Shown: one piece after another, positions 16,853-24,765 of the stretch
Layout: every line of letters begins with the position of its first letter
How positions within the stretch are numbered: the first letter of the stretch is position 1
NCBI RefSeq assembly: GCF_006442965.1
Contig: NZ_VFWX01000020.1
Location: 62,001 to 126,000 of the forward strand
Source of the DNA: Mesorhizobium sp. CU3
Lineage (GTDB): Bacteria; Pseudomonadota; Alphaproteobacteria; Rhizobiales; Rhizobiaceae
DNA length: 64,000 bases
Direction of reading: 5' to 3'
The notes under the pieces: model-generated
Database searches by the model: none
What the model saw: the letters and a program-made list of their open reading frames with translations, nothing else
Told to the model about the DNA's origin: nothing
Made by a program: the position numbers and the translations under genes

Positions 16853-18160
16853 GTGCAGGAAAATTCCGAGGAGGGGCGCCGCCCTTCATCCGCCCTTCGG
16901 GCTCCTTCTCCGCGTTCACGCGGAGAAGGAGAAGACATCGCCATCATCGGCGGCGGCATCATCGGCATCTGCGCTGCGACGTTCCTGAGCGAAGCCGGAC
17001 GCAGCGTCACCATGTTCGACCGCACCGGCATCTGCGAGGAGACGAGCTCCGGCAACGCCGCCGCCTTCGCCTTCTCCGACGTGTTGCCGCTGGCGCATAA
17101 GGGCATGCTCAAGAACCTGCCGAAATGGCTCGCCGATCCGCTTGGGCCCCTGACTATCCCGCCGGCCTATCTGCCGAAGCTTCTGCCCTGGCTGTTCCGT
17201 TTCTGGCGGGCGGGTGCAGCGAAGCACTATGAGGCGAGCCTGGCTGCGCAGGTCGGCATGATGAGATTGGCCGAGGCGGAATGGATGAGCCTGCTCGACC
17301 GCTCCGGCACGCGGCCGATGCTGCGCGAGGACGGCTCGCTGGAATTCTACGAGAGTGAGGCGGAGTTCCGCGCCTCGTTGCCCGGCTGGGCCGAGCGCGA
17401 ACGTTTCGGCATCGGCTTTCGCCATGTCGAGGGCGAGGAGATGGCGGCGCTGCAGCCAGGCCTGTCACCGCGCTTCGTCAAGGGCACCTTCGTGCCGGGC
17501 TGGAAGACGGTCGCCGATCCGAAGCTGCTCGGCAAGGCGGTCTGGGCCTATGCGGAGAAGCTGGGCGCCCGTTTCGAGCACGCGCGGGTGGAGCACATAG
17601 AGGCCGGCGCAAACGGCGCCACGATAGTTCTGGCCGACGGCACCAGGCGGACGGCGAGGAAGCTTCTTATCGCGGCCGGCGCCTGGTCGCATCTCCTTGC
17701 GAAGAATCTGGGCGACCACATCCCGCTGGAAACCGAGCGCGGCTACAACACGACACTGCCGGTCTCGGCCTTCGACGTGAAGCGGCAGCTGATCTTTTCC
17801 GGGCACGGCTTCGTCATCACGCCGCTGGAAACGGGCCTGCGCGTCGGCGGCGCCGTCGAGCTCGGCGGCATCGAGAGGGCGCCGAATTTCGCGCGCTCCA
17901 AGGCGATGCTCGAGAAAGCCAAGCGTTTCCTGCCGGGGCTCGATCCTGCGGGCGGCCGCGAGTGGATGGGTTTTCGCCCGTCGCTGCCGGACTCCTTGCC
18001 GGTCATCGGCGCGGCGCGGACGCCGAATGTCTATTACGCTTTCGGTCACGGCCATCTCGGTCTCACCCAGTCGGCGGCGACCGGTCGCTTGATCCGCGAT
18101 CTCGTTCTCGGGCAGACTCCGCCGCTCGATCTCACACCCTTCCGCCCGCAACGGTTCTGA
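16853..18160 (+). CDS. FAD-dependent D-amino acid (D-hydroxyproline) oxidase
   Basis: 435-residue DAO/DadA-fold flavoprotein. The FAD motif is IAIIGGGIIGICAATFLSEAG (about 29-49) and the C-terminal FAD segment is MGFRPSLPDSLPVIGAA with AFGHGHLGLTQSAATG. Between hydroxyproline epimerase and the DapA-like deaminase it should oxidise cis-4-hydroxy-D-proline to the pyrroline. The N-terminus is odd: codons 8-28 are a palindromic intergenic repeat (16873-16930) read in frame, and no ATG, GTG or TTG other than the GTG at 16853 exists before the Rossmann motif. AAGGGA about 10 bases upstream supports that GTG. Confidence 0.85.
   Translation: MQENSEEGRRPSSALRAPSPRSRGEGEDIAIIGGGIIGICAATFLSEAGRSVTMFDRTGICEETSSGNAAAFAFSDVLPLAHKGMLKNLPKWLADPLGPLTIPPAYLPKLLPWLFRFWRAGAAKHYEASLAAQVGMMRLAEAEWMSLLDRSGTRPMLREDGSLEFYESEAEFRASLPGWAERERFGIGFRHVEGEEMAALQPGLSPRFVKGTFVPGWKTVADPKLLGKAVWAYAEKLGARFEHARVEHIEAGANGATIVLADGTRRTARKLLIAAGAWSHLLAKNLGDHIPLETERGYNTTLPVSAFDVKRQLIFSGHGFVITPLETGLRVGGAVELGGIERAPNFARSKAMLEKAKRFLPGLDPAGGREWMGFRPSLPDSLPVIGAARTPNVYYAFGHGHLGLTQSAATGRLIRDLVLGQTPPLDLTPFRPQRF
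16873..16930. repeat. Palindromic repeat inside the oxidase reading frame
   Basis: TCCTTCTCCGCG (16903-16914), loop TTCA, CGCGGAGAAGGA (16919-16930) is a perfect 12-bp stem. Upstream, CATCCGCCCTTCGGGCTCC continues a repeat that is normally intergenic in rhizobia; a fragment (CTAATCCGCCCTTCGGGCAC) occurs at 41248. It is translated as GRRPSSALRAPSPRSRGEGE. Confidence 0.75.
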
Positions 18161-18176
18161 AAGTCAGGGAATGACC

Positions 18177-19178
18177 ATGGCCAAAAAAACCTTCACCTGC
18201 ATCGACGGCCATACCTGCGGCAATCCAGTGCGGCTGGTGGCCGGCGGCGGGCCGCTGCTGCAGGGTTCGACGATGATGGAACGGCGGGCGCATTTCCTGG
18301 CCGAATATGACTGGATCCGCACCGGGCTGATGTTCGAGCCGCGCGGCCATGACGTGATGTCGGGCTCGATCCTCTATCCGCCGACGCGGGACGACTGCGA
18401 TATCGCCATCCTGTTCATCGAGACGTCCGGCTGCCTGCCGATGTGCGGCCACGGCACGATCGGCACGGTGACGATGGCGATCGAGCATGGGCTGGTGAAG
18501 CCGAAGACGCCGGGCGTGCTCAGGCTCGACACGCCGGCCGGCCTGGTGATCGCCGAGTACAAACAGGTCGGTGAGTATGTCGAGGAGGTGCGCATCACCA
18601 ACGTGCCGTCCTTCCTTTATGCCGAAGGCCTGACCGTCGAATGCCCGGTGCTGGGCGAAATCAGCGTCGACGTCGCTTATGGCGGCAATTTCTACGCCAT
18701 CGTCGAGCCGCAGAAGAATTACCGCGACATGGCCGATTACACGGCCGGCGACCTCATCGCCTGGAGCCCGGTGGTGCGGCGGCGCCTCAACGAGAAATAC
18801 TCCTTCGTCCATCCGGAGAACCCCGGCATCAACCGGCTGTCGCATATGCTGTGGACCGGCGAGCCGAGAAATGCCGAGGCCGATGCGCGCAACGCCGTCT
18901 TCTACGGCGACAAGGCGATCGACCGCTCGCCTTGCGGCACCGGCACCTCGGCGCGCATGGCGCAGCTGCACGCCAAGGGCAAGCTCAAGGAAGGCGATAG
19001 TTTCGTCCACGAATCGATCATCGGCTCGCTGTTCAAGGGCAGGGTCGAAAAAGAGGTTTCCGTCGCCGGCAAGCCGGCGATCATTCCTTCGATCGGCGGC
19101 TGGGCACGCATGACCGGACTGAACACTATCTTCATCGACGACCGCGATCCGTTCGCGCACGGTTTTATTGTCACTTGA
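18177..19178 (+). CDS. 4-hydroxyproline 2-epimerase
   Basis: 333-residue member of the proline racemase superfamily. Both catalytic cysteines are present: C90 in LPMCGHGTIG and C253 in SPCGTGTSAR. Retention of both separates it from trans-3-hydroxyproline dehydratases, which replace the first cysteine. It converts trans-4-hydroxy-L-proline to cis-4-hydroxy-D-proline, the first step of the pathway completed by the two upstream enzymes. Two ATGs are in frame (18171 and 18177); AGGGA directly abuts the first, so the second has proper spacing. The start lies 16 bases after the oxidase stop, so the three enzymes form one operon. Confidence 0.92.
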   Translation: MAKKTFTCIDGHTCGNPVRLVAGGGPLLQGSTMMERRAHFLAEYDWIRTGLMFEPRGHDVMSGSILYPPTRDDCDIAILFIETSGCLPMCGHGTIGTVTMAIEHGLVKPKTPGVLRLDTPAGLVIAEYKQVGEYVEEVRITNVPSFLYAEGLTVECPVLGEISVDVAYGGNFYAIVEPQKNYRDMADYTAGDLIAWSPVVRRRLNEKYSFVHPENPGINRLSHMLWTGEPRNAEADARNAVFYGDKAIDRSPCGTGTSARMAQLHAKGKLKEGDSFVHESIIGSLFKGRVEKEVSVAGKPAIIPSIGGWARMTGLNTIFIDDRDPFAHGFIVT

Positions 19179-19203
19179 TGCGGCCGGCCGGCGCCCTCAG
19201 CCG

Positions 19204-20088
19204 TCAGGCTGTGGCTTTCACCGATACCTGGTCACGGAACCAGTCGGCGAATTTGATTTCGGCTGCGGAAGGCTGGGCCGACATCGTCAGAAAATAGCCC
19301 TTGTCGTCATCGGTCGAGATATCGGAGACGACGACGAGGTCGCCGCGCCGTAGCTCTTCGCGGAAGACCTCGATCGGACAAAGCGCCACGCCATGGCCGG
19401 CGATGACGGCGGTGGCCAGGATGTTGAAATCGGCGAAGACCGGGCTGTTGCCGATGTCGGTCATGCCGATCCCGGCTTTCGCAAACCACTCCTGCCAGCC
19501 CTGCCGGGTCTCGTCATGCAGCAGGTCTGCCGCGGCAATCTCTGCCGGCGTATCCAGCCCGCCCTGGCGCGCCAGATAGTGCGGGCTGCAGGCGGGCCGG
19601 CTGATGCGCGAGAACAGCTTCAGGCTGGTGACGTGCGGCGAAGGGTCGGCACCGAGCGTGATGAGGACGTCGTTGTCGTCGTCGGCGAGACGATCCTCGG
19701 CCTTGGCATAGGCGACGCGGATCGCGATCTCGGGGTGGCGTGCGGTGAAGTCCGACAGGCGGGGCACCAGCCAGCGGCTGGCGATGGAGGGAATGCAGCC
19801 GACCGAGAGCGACTGCGCGCCGGCGCTTCTGCGAATGCGACGGCAGGCGGCGTCGAGTTCCATCAGCGCCGCGCTCGCGGCTGCCTGCAGGGCAAGCCCC
19901 GCCTCGGTCAGGCGAACCTTGCGGGCGTCGCGATGGAACAGGGCCACGCCAAGCCATTCCTCCAGCCGCCTGATCTGATGGCTGATGGCGGGGTGGGTGA
20001 CATGCAGCTCCTCGCCGGCGGCGGAAAAGCTGAGGTGGCGGGCGGTGGCCTCAAAAGCCCGGATGGCATTCAGCGGCAGATAGTCCAT
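19204..20088 (-). CDS. LysR-family regulator (GcvA-like)
   Basis: 294 residues. The HTH (FEATARHLSFSAAGEELHVTHPAISHQIRRLE) is of the GcvA/AmpR subgroup (LPLNAIRAFEATAR). The effector domain follows from about residue 90. It is convergent with the hydroxyproline epimerase and divergent from the ectoine synthase gene (175 bases between starts). A dyad ATCTGT-N11-ACAGAT overlaps its own start codon, which suggests autoregulation and control of ectC. The ligand cannot be told from sequence. Confidence 0.85.
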   Translation of the reverse strand: MDYLPLNAIRAFEATARHLSFSAAGEELHVTHPAISHQIRRLEEWLGVALFHRDARKVRLTEAGLALQAAASAALMELDAACRRIRRSAGAQSLSVGCIPSIASRWLVPRLSDFTARHPEIAIRVAYAKAEDRLADDDNDVLITLGADPSPHVTSLKLFSRISRPACSPHYLARQGGLDTPAEIAAADLLHDETRQGWQEWFAKAGIGMTDIGNSPVFADFNILATAVIAGHGVALCPIEVFREELRRGDLVVVSDISTDDDKGYFLTMSAQPSAAEIKFADWFRDQVSVKATA

Positions 20089-20109
20089 CTGTAAAAATCT
20101 CTAACAGAT
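20087..20109. promoter_or_regulatory. LysR-type box, ATCTGT-N11-ACAGAT
   Basis: A perfect 6+6 dyad with an 11-base spacer contains the LysR T-N11-A signature. It overlaps the ATG of the GcvA-like gene (20086-20088) and lies 155 bases before the ectC start. Binding would block translation-region transcription of the regulator. Confidence 0.65.
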
Positions 20110-20263
20110 AGCGCTAAAATCCATCATTTGAAACATGGCCCGCGCCGCGTCATTGATCTTGTCCTAGCTGGATCCCTATCCGAGATCTTCCGAAAAGTCG
20201 ACCAATCCAGCCGATTTCGAAGCGCAAGCGCTTCCAAACCCGCCGTTCGATGAAAGGGCTCCG

Positions 20264-20650
20264 ATGTTCACCCGGCAACTGACAGATGTAGAAAAAACTG
20301 ACTTCTTCGTCGATTGGGGCAACGGCACCAGTCATCGCCTGCTGACCAGCCGAGACGGCATGGGCTTCACGGTCTGCCACACCGTCGTTCGCGCCGGCAG
20401 CGAATCGCGGCTGCAATACCGGCGGCACTTGGAGGCCTGCTACTGCATTTCCGGCAGCGGCGAGGTCGAGGACATGGCCGGCACGGTCCATCGGGTCGAG
20501 CCGGGCACGATCTATGTGCTCGATGCCCATGACGACCATTTCCTGCGCGCCGACAACGCTGGCGACATGGTGCTGGTAAGCGTCTTCAATCCGCCGCTCA
20601 ACGGCACCGAGAAGCACAGTCTCAATGGAGAAGGAGGCTCTGCTTACTGA
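20264..20650 (+). CDS. ectC: Ectoine synthase-like protein, solitary EctC
   Basis: 128-residue cupin matching EctC, which cyclises N-gamma-acetyl-diaminobutyrate to the osmolyte ectoine. Family landmarks are present: WGNGTSHRLL, GMGFTVCHT, the metal-site glutamate in RRHLEACYCI, the tyrosine in GTIYVLDAHD, the histidine in DDHFLRA, and VSVFNPPLNGTE. No ectA, ectB or ectD lies nearby; only a divergent LysR gene accompanies it. Solitary ectC genes are known, and their product may use an external precursor or act in the hydrolytic direction. GAAAGGG precedes the ATG. Calling it a true ectoine producer would be premature. Confidence 0.85.
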   Translation: MFTRQLTDVEKTDFFVDWGNGTSHRLLTSRDGMGFTVCHTVVRAGSESRLQYRRHLEACYCISGSGEVEDMAGTVHRVEPGTIYVLDAHDDHFLRADNAGDMVLVSVFNPPLNGTEKHSLNGEGGSAY

Positions 20651-21065
20651 CAATTCGCTGTAACTGCTTTGCATTGCGGCGAAGCGTCTGTCCGCGGAGG
20701 CGCCTCGCTGTCACGGGACCGTCACATGCGGCAGAATCCTGACCCGGCGGAAAGCCCGACGGTTGAAAACGGAGCGCGCTCGCCAACGCAAGGAATCTGC
20801 TCATCAACTTATTTTGACGGTGGTTTCTTCGAAAGCGGCGTCATCATAAGGTTGAATCGTCAAAGACATTGCGTTGTGCCAATGTTAGGGTCCGCGATAG
20901 TCCAGGGGTCGGGCGCGAAAAAAACGGGCAATCGGACGGCGTGCTTCCAAACCACGCAGGCGATTGAAAAATCACGTTGCAATCCGGGCTCGAAACTTTA
21001 CGACTAGGGGAAATACGAAAAGGAATGCGTCCGCAAAGGCGACATTCCAGGGGAGCCGCTTAAAT
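20651..21065. other. Intergenic region before the liv operon, no gene supported
   Basis: About 415 bases between ectC and livH. One 112-codon frame opens here (20669-21007), but it has no RBS, no family pattern and poor GC3 bias. The stretch is less GC-rich than its surroundings (for example TCATCAACTTATTTTGACGG) and presumably holds the liv promoter and leader. I see no clear palindrome or riboswitch. Confidence 0.5.
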
Positions 21066-21968
21066 ATGCAGTACTTCGTCCAGCAGCTTATCAATGGGCT
21101 GACGCTGGGATCGATCTATGGGCTGATCGCGATCGGCTATACGATGGTCTACGGCATCATCGGCATGATCAATTTCGCCCATGGCGACATTTTCATGGTC
21201 GGCGCCTTCACCGCCCTCATCGTCTTCCTCATCCTCGGGGCGCTGTTCTATTCGGTGCCGGTGGTGGTCGCGCTCCTGATCATGATGATCGTGGCGATGC
21301 TTCTCACCAGTCTTTACAACTGGACGATCGAAAAGGTGGCCTACCGGCCGCTGCGCGGTTCGTTCCGGCTGGCGCCGCTGATCACCGCCATCGGCATGTC
21401 GATCGCGTTGTCCAACTTCGTGCAGGTCACGCAAGGGCCGCGCAACAAGCCGATCCCGCCGCTGGTCAGCCAGGTCTATACGATCGACGGGATCAGCATC
21501 TCGCTGAAGCAGATCATCATCGTAATCGTCACCGTCGTGCTCCTGGCGCTCTTCTGGTACCTGGTCAACCGGACCGCGCTGGGCCGGGCGCAGCGCGCTT
21601 GCGAACAGGACCGCAAGATGGCAGCACTCCTCGGCATCGATGTCGATCGCACCATCTCCATCACCTTCATCATGGGCGCCGCCCTTGCCGCCGTCGCCGG
21701 CACGCTGTTCCTGATGTACTACGGCGTGGTGGTGTTCTCCGACGGCTTCGTGCCGGGCGTGAAGGCCTTCACCGCCGCGGTGCTCGGCGGCATCGGCTCG
21801 CTGCCGGGCGCAGTGCTCGGCGGACTGCTCATCGGCTTCATCGAAAGCATGTGGTCGGCCTATTTCTCCATCGACTACAAGGACGTCGCCGCCTTCTCGA
21901 TCCTGGCGATCGTGCTGATCTTCCTGCCCTCCGGCATTCTGGGCCGGCCTGAAGTCGAAAAGGTCTGA
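21066..21968 (+). CDS. livH: Branched-chain amino acid ABC transporter permease LivH
   Basis: 300-residue inner-membrane permease with about eight hydrophobic helices. The opening QLINGLTLGSIYGLIAIGYT and GIIGMINFAHGDIFMVGAF are the LivH signature. The coupling loop GRAQRACEQDRKMAALLGID, which contacts the ATPases, is intact, as is GGIGSLPGAVLGGLLIG near the C-terminus. It heads livHMGF, a DUF6867 gene and livK. AGGGGAG lies about 10 bases before the ATG at 21066; the upstream open frame to 20964 is unrelated. Confidence 0.95.
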   Translation: MQYFVQQLINGLTLGSIYGLIAIGYTMVYGIIGMINFAHGDIFMVGAFTALIVFLILGALFYSVPVVVALLIMMIVAMLLTSLYNWTIEKVAYRPLRGSFRLAPLITAIGMSIALSNFVQVTQGPRNKPIPPLVSQVYTIDGISISLKQIIIVIVTVVLLALFWYLVNRTALGRAQRACEQDRKMAALLGIDVDRTISITFIMGAALAAVAGTLFLMYYGVVVFSDGFVPGVKAFTAAVLGGIGSLPGAVLGGLLIGFIESMWSAYFSIDYKDVAAFSILAIVLIFLPSGILGRPEVEKV

Positions 21969-21973
21969 TCCTC

Positions 21974-23368
21974 ATGGCCGTTACCACGTCTTCGGAGCGC
22001 GACAGCGTCGCCACTCCAATCCAGCGCGCCTTTCGCGAGGCGCTCTATGCCGGCCTGATCTCGCTTGGACTGTTCGTGCTGTTCATCGGTCTGAGGACCG
22101 ACCAGAACATCAACAACGAACTGATCCTGGTTCAACGCTGGGGCCTGCTTGCCATCGTGGTCATCGCGGTTACCGTCGGCCGCTTCCTCTATGTCGCCTA
22201 TGCCGTCCCGGCGATGGAGCGGTCGAAGGCCGAGAAGGCAGCGGCGCCCGCCGCCGCTGCCGCGGAGCCCGGCGTGGTGCGCCGCAACTTCAACAAGATC
22301 GGCCTCGTCGTTCTCTTTCTCTACCCCGTCGCCATGGTGCTTTTGTTCGGCTTCCAGGGTTCGCTGAAATGGGTCGATAATTTCGGCATCCAGATCCTGA
22401 TCTATGTGATGCTGGCCTGGGGCCTCAACATCGTCATCGGTCTCGCCGGCCTGCTCGATCTCGGCTACGTCGCCTTCTATGCCGTCGGCGCCTATGCCTA
22501 TGCGCTGCTCGGCACGCATTTCGGCCTGTCGTTCTGGATCCTGCTTCCGGCCGCCGGCGCCATGGCCGCGATGTGGGGCGTGCTGCTCGGCTTCCCGGTG
22601 CTGAGGCTGCGCGGCGACTATCTGGCGATCGTCACTCTTGCCTTCGGTGAGATCATCCGCCTGGTGCTGATCAACTGGCGCGAGGTGACGAACGGTTCGG
22701 CCGGCATCTCCGGCATTCCGAAAGTATCGTTCTTCGGCTTGATGTCGTTCAACGTCTCGGATCCGAACTACATCGCCAAGGTGCTGCACATCGCCCAGTC
22801 GGGCGCCTACTACAAGATCTTCCTCTACTACCTCATCCTGCTGCTTTGCCTGCTCACCGCCTTCGTGACCATCAGGCTTCGCCGCCTGCCGGTCGGGCGC
22901 GCCTGGGAAGCGCTGCGCGAGGACGAAATCGCCTGCCGCTCGCTCGGCATCAACACCACCACGACCAAGCTCACGGCCTTCGCCACCGGCGCGATGTTCG
23001 GCGGCTTCGCCGGCTCGTTCTTCGCGGCACGCCAGGGCTTCGTCAGCCCCGAATCCTTCGTCTTCCTGGAATCGGCGATCATCCTCGCCATCGTCGTGCT
23101 CGGCGGCATGGGTTCGCTCGGCGGCATCGCGGTGGCGGCGCTGGTGATGATCGGCGGCACCGAAATCCTGCGCGAGCTGGACTTCCTCAAGGCCGTGTTC
23201 GGCCCCGACTTCACGCCGGAGCTCTACCGCATGCTCTTGTTCGGCATGGCCATGGTCATCGTCATGCTGTGGAAGCCGCGCGGCTTCGTCGGCAGTCGAG
23301 AACCGACGGCATTTCTCAAAGAACGAAGAGCGGTCTCCGCGTCCTTCACCAAGGAGGGGCACGGCTGA
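21974..23368 (+). CDS. livM: Branched-chain amino acid ABC transporter permease LivM
   Basis: 464-residue permease, the second membrane subunit. Helices near residues 20-40 and 54-75 precede a short charged segment rich in alanine (EKAAAPAAAAAEP), then the conserved core: YVMLAWGLNIVIGLAGLLDLGYVAFYAVGAY, LRGDYLAIVTLAFGEIIRL, the coupling loop GRAWEALREDEIACRSLGIN and GGMGSLGGIAVAAL. The N-terminal extension of about 130 residues before the core is typical of long alphaproteobacterial LivM proteins. It starts 5 bases after livH and its stop overlaps the livG start (TGATG). Confidence 0.94.
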   Translation: MAVTTSSERDSVATPIQRAFREALYAGLISLGLFVLFIGLRTDQNINNELILVQRWGLLAIVVIAVTVGRFLYVAYAVPAMERSKAEKAAAPAAAAAEPGVVRRNFNKIGLVVLFLYPVAMVLLFGFQGSLKWVDNFGIQILIYVMLAWGLNIVIGLAGLLDLGYVAFYAVGAYAYALLGTHFGLSFWILLPAAGAMAAMWGVLLGFPVLRLRGDYLAIVTLAFGEIIRLVLINWREVTNGSAGISGIPKVSFFGLMSFNVSDPNYIAKVLHIAQSGAYYKIFLYYLILLLCLLTAFVTIRLRRLPVGRAWEALREDEIACRSLGINTTTTKLTAFATGAMFGGFAGSFFAARQGFVSPESFVFLESAIILAIVVLGGMGSLGGIAVAALVMIGGTEILRELDFLKAVFGPDFTPELYRMLLFGMAMVIVMLWKPRGFVGSREPTAFLKERRAVSASFTKEGHG

Positions 23369-24765
23369 TGAACGCGCAGGCTTCGACAAACGATACCATC
23401 CTGCAGGTCGAGCATCTGTCGATGAAGTTCGGCGGCCTGGTTGCCATTGGCGACCTTTCCTTCCAGGCCAAGCGCGGCGAGATCACCGCGCTGATCGGCC
23501 CGAACGGCGCCGGCAAGACGACGGTGTTCAACTGCATCACCGGCTTCTACAAGCCGTCGGAAGGCATGCTGACGCTCAACCGGCGTGACGGCTCCAGCTA
23601 CCTGCTCGAGCGGCTGCCCAACCACGAGATCCCGGCGCGCGCAAAGGTGGCGCGCACCTTCCAGAACATCCGCCTGTTCTCGGGCATGACGCTGCTGGAG
23701 AACCTTTTGGTCGCGCAGCACAACAAGCTGATGAAGGCCTCGGGCTACACCATTCTCGGCCTGTTCGGCTTTTCGAGCTACCGCCAGGCTTCGGCCGAAT
23801 CGATCGAGCTCGCCAAGCACTGGCTGGAAAAGGCTGATCTCGTCGACCGCGCTGATGACCCGGCCGGCGACCTGCCCTATGGCGCGCAGCGCCGTCTGGA
23901 GATCGCGCGGGCCATGTGCACGGGGCCGGAGCTCCTGTGCCTCGACGAGCCGGCCGCCGGCCTCAATCCGAAGGAATCGGCGGCCCTCAACGAGCTGTTG
24001 ATGGACATCAAGAACAACACCGGCACCTCGATCCTCTTGATCGAGCACGACATGTCGGTGGTCATGCAGATTTCCGATCACGTCGTCGTGCTCGAATACG
24101 GCCGCAAGATCTCCGACGGCAGCCCGCAGTCGGTGCGCACCGATCCGCGCGTCATTGCCGCCTATCTCGGCGTCGACGACGAGGAAGTGCAGGAAGTGCT
24201 GGTCGAAGTCGGCGACGAGGACGTCATCGAGCAGCTCGACACCGGCCCCGACTCGGCGCACGGACCAGGTAATTCCGCTTCGATGATGGCGGGACCGGTT
24301 TCCGATACGACCGAACACGCAAACGAGGGCGAGCGCGTCACGGTTTCGAAGGGCGCCTCTAAAGCGGCGCAAGTCGACGCTCGCGCCGCCTCGATCGCCA
24401 GCAAGCCCGTCGCACCGCCGCCGGCGGCAAAGACCGGCGCCGCCAAGGCCGGCGCCAAAAAACCGGCGACCAAAGCACCTGCGAAAGCCGCAGGCATCTC
24501 CAACCGCCTCGACGCGCCGCGCGGCGGCAAGGCCGACAGCCTGATCCGTATCAAGGGCATCGGTCCTGTCAACGAGCGCAAGCTCAACGAGCACGGCATT
24601 TTCCATTTCGATCAGATCGCCGCCTGGAAGAAGGCCGACATCGAAGCGGCGGAGGCCTACCTCGCCTTTGACGGGCGCATCGCGCGCGAAGACTGGATCG
24701 GCCAGGCCAAGGCGCTGGCGAAGGAAGCGGCGGCCAAGCCCGCGACGGGTGGAGGGCGGAAATAA
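23368..24765 (+). CDS. livG: Branched-chain amino acid ABC transporter ATPase LivG with helix-hairpin-helix tail
   Basis: 465 residues; ordinary LivG proteins have about 255-300. Residues 1-267 are a normal LivG ATPase: Walker A GPNGAGKT (44-51), Q-loop TFQNIRLF, a signature reading LPYGAQRRLEIARAM, Walker B LLCLDEPAAGLNP and H-loop EHDMSVVM. An acidic stretch (DDEEVQEVLVEVGDEDVIEQ) and a long Ala/Lys/Pro linker follow, then residues 391-451 form a helix-hairpin-helix-like domain (LIRIKGIGPVNERKLNEHGI, FHFDQIAAW, DWIGQAKALA) resembling the tails of rhizobial NuoE. The function of the tail is unknown. The frame is continuous, and the stop overlaps livF (TAATG). Confidence 0.93.
   Translation: MNAQASTNDTILQVEHLSMKFGGLVAIGDLSFQAKRGEITALIGPNGAGKTTVFNCITGFYKPSEGMLTLNRRDGSSYLLERLPNHEIPARAKVARTFQNIRLFSGMTLLENLLVAQHNKLMKASGYTILGLFGFSSYRQASAESIELAKHWLEKADLVDRADDPAGDLPYGAQRRLEIARAMCTGPELLCLDEPAAGLNPKESAALNELLMDIKNNTGTSILLIEHDMSVVMQISDHVVVLEYGRKISDGSPQSVRTDPRVIAAYLGVDDEEVQEVLVEVGDEDVIEQLDTGPDSAHGPGNSASMMAGPVSDTTEHANEGERVTVSKGASKAAQVDARAASIASKPVAPPPAAKTGAAKAGAKKPATKAPAKAAGISNRLDAPRGGKADSLIRIKGIGPVNERKLNEHGIFHFDQIAAWKKADIEAAEAYLAFDGRIAREDWIGQAKALAKEAAAKPATGGGRK

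Noticed and set aside
18177..19178. trans-3-hydroxy-L-proline dehydratase
   Set aside because: Both catalytic cysteines are present (C90 and C253); the dehydratase replaces the first.
20669..21007. A 112-codon frame before livH
   Set aside because: No RBS, no family pattern, and codon use unlike the neighbours; the region is better read as promoter and leader.
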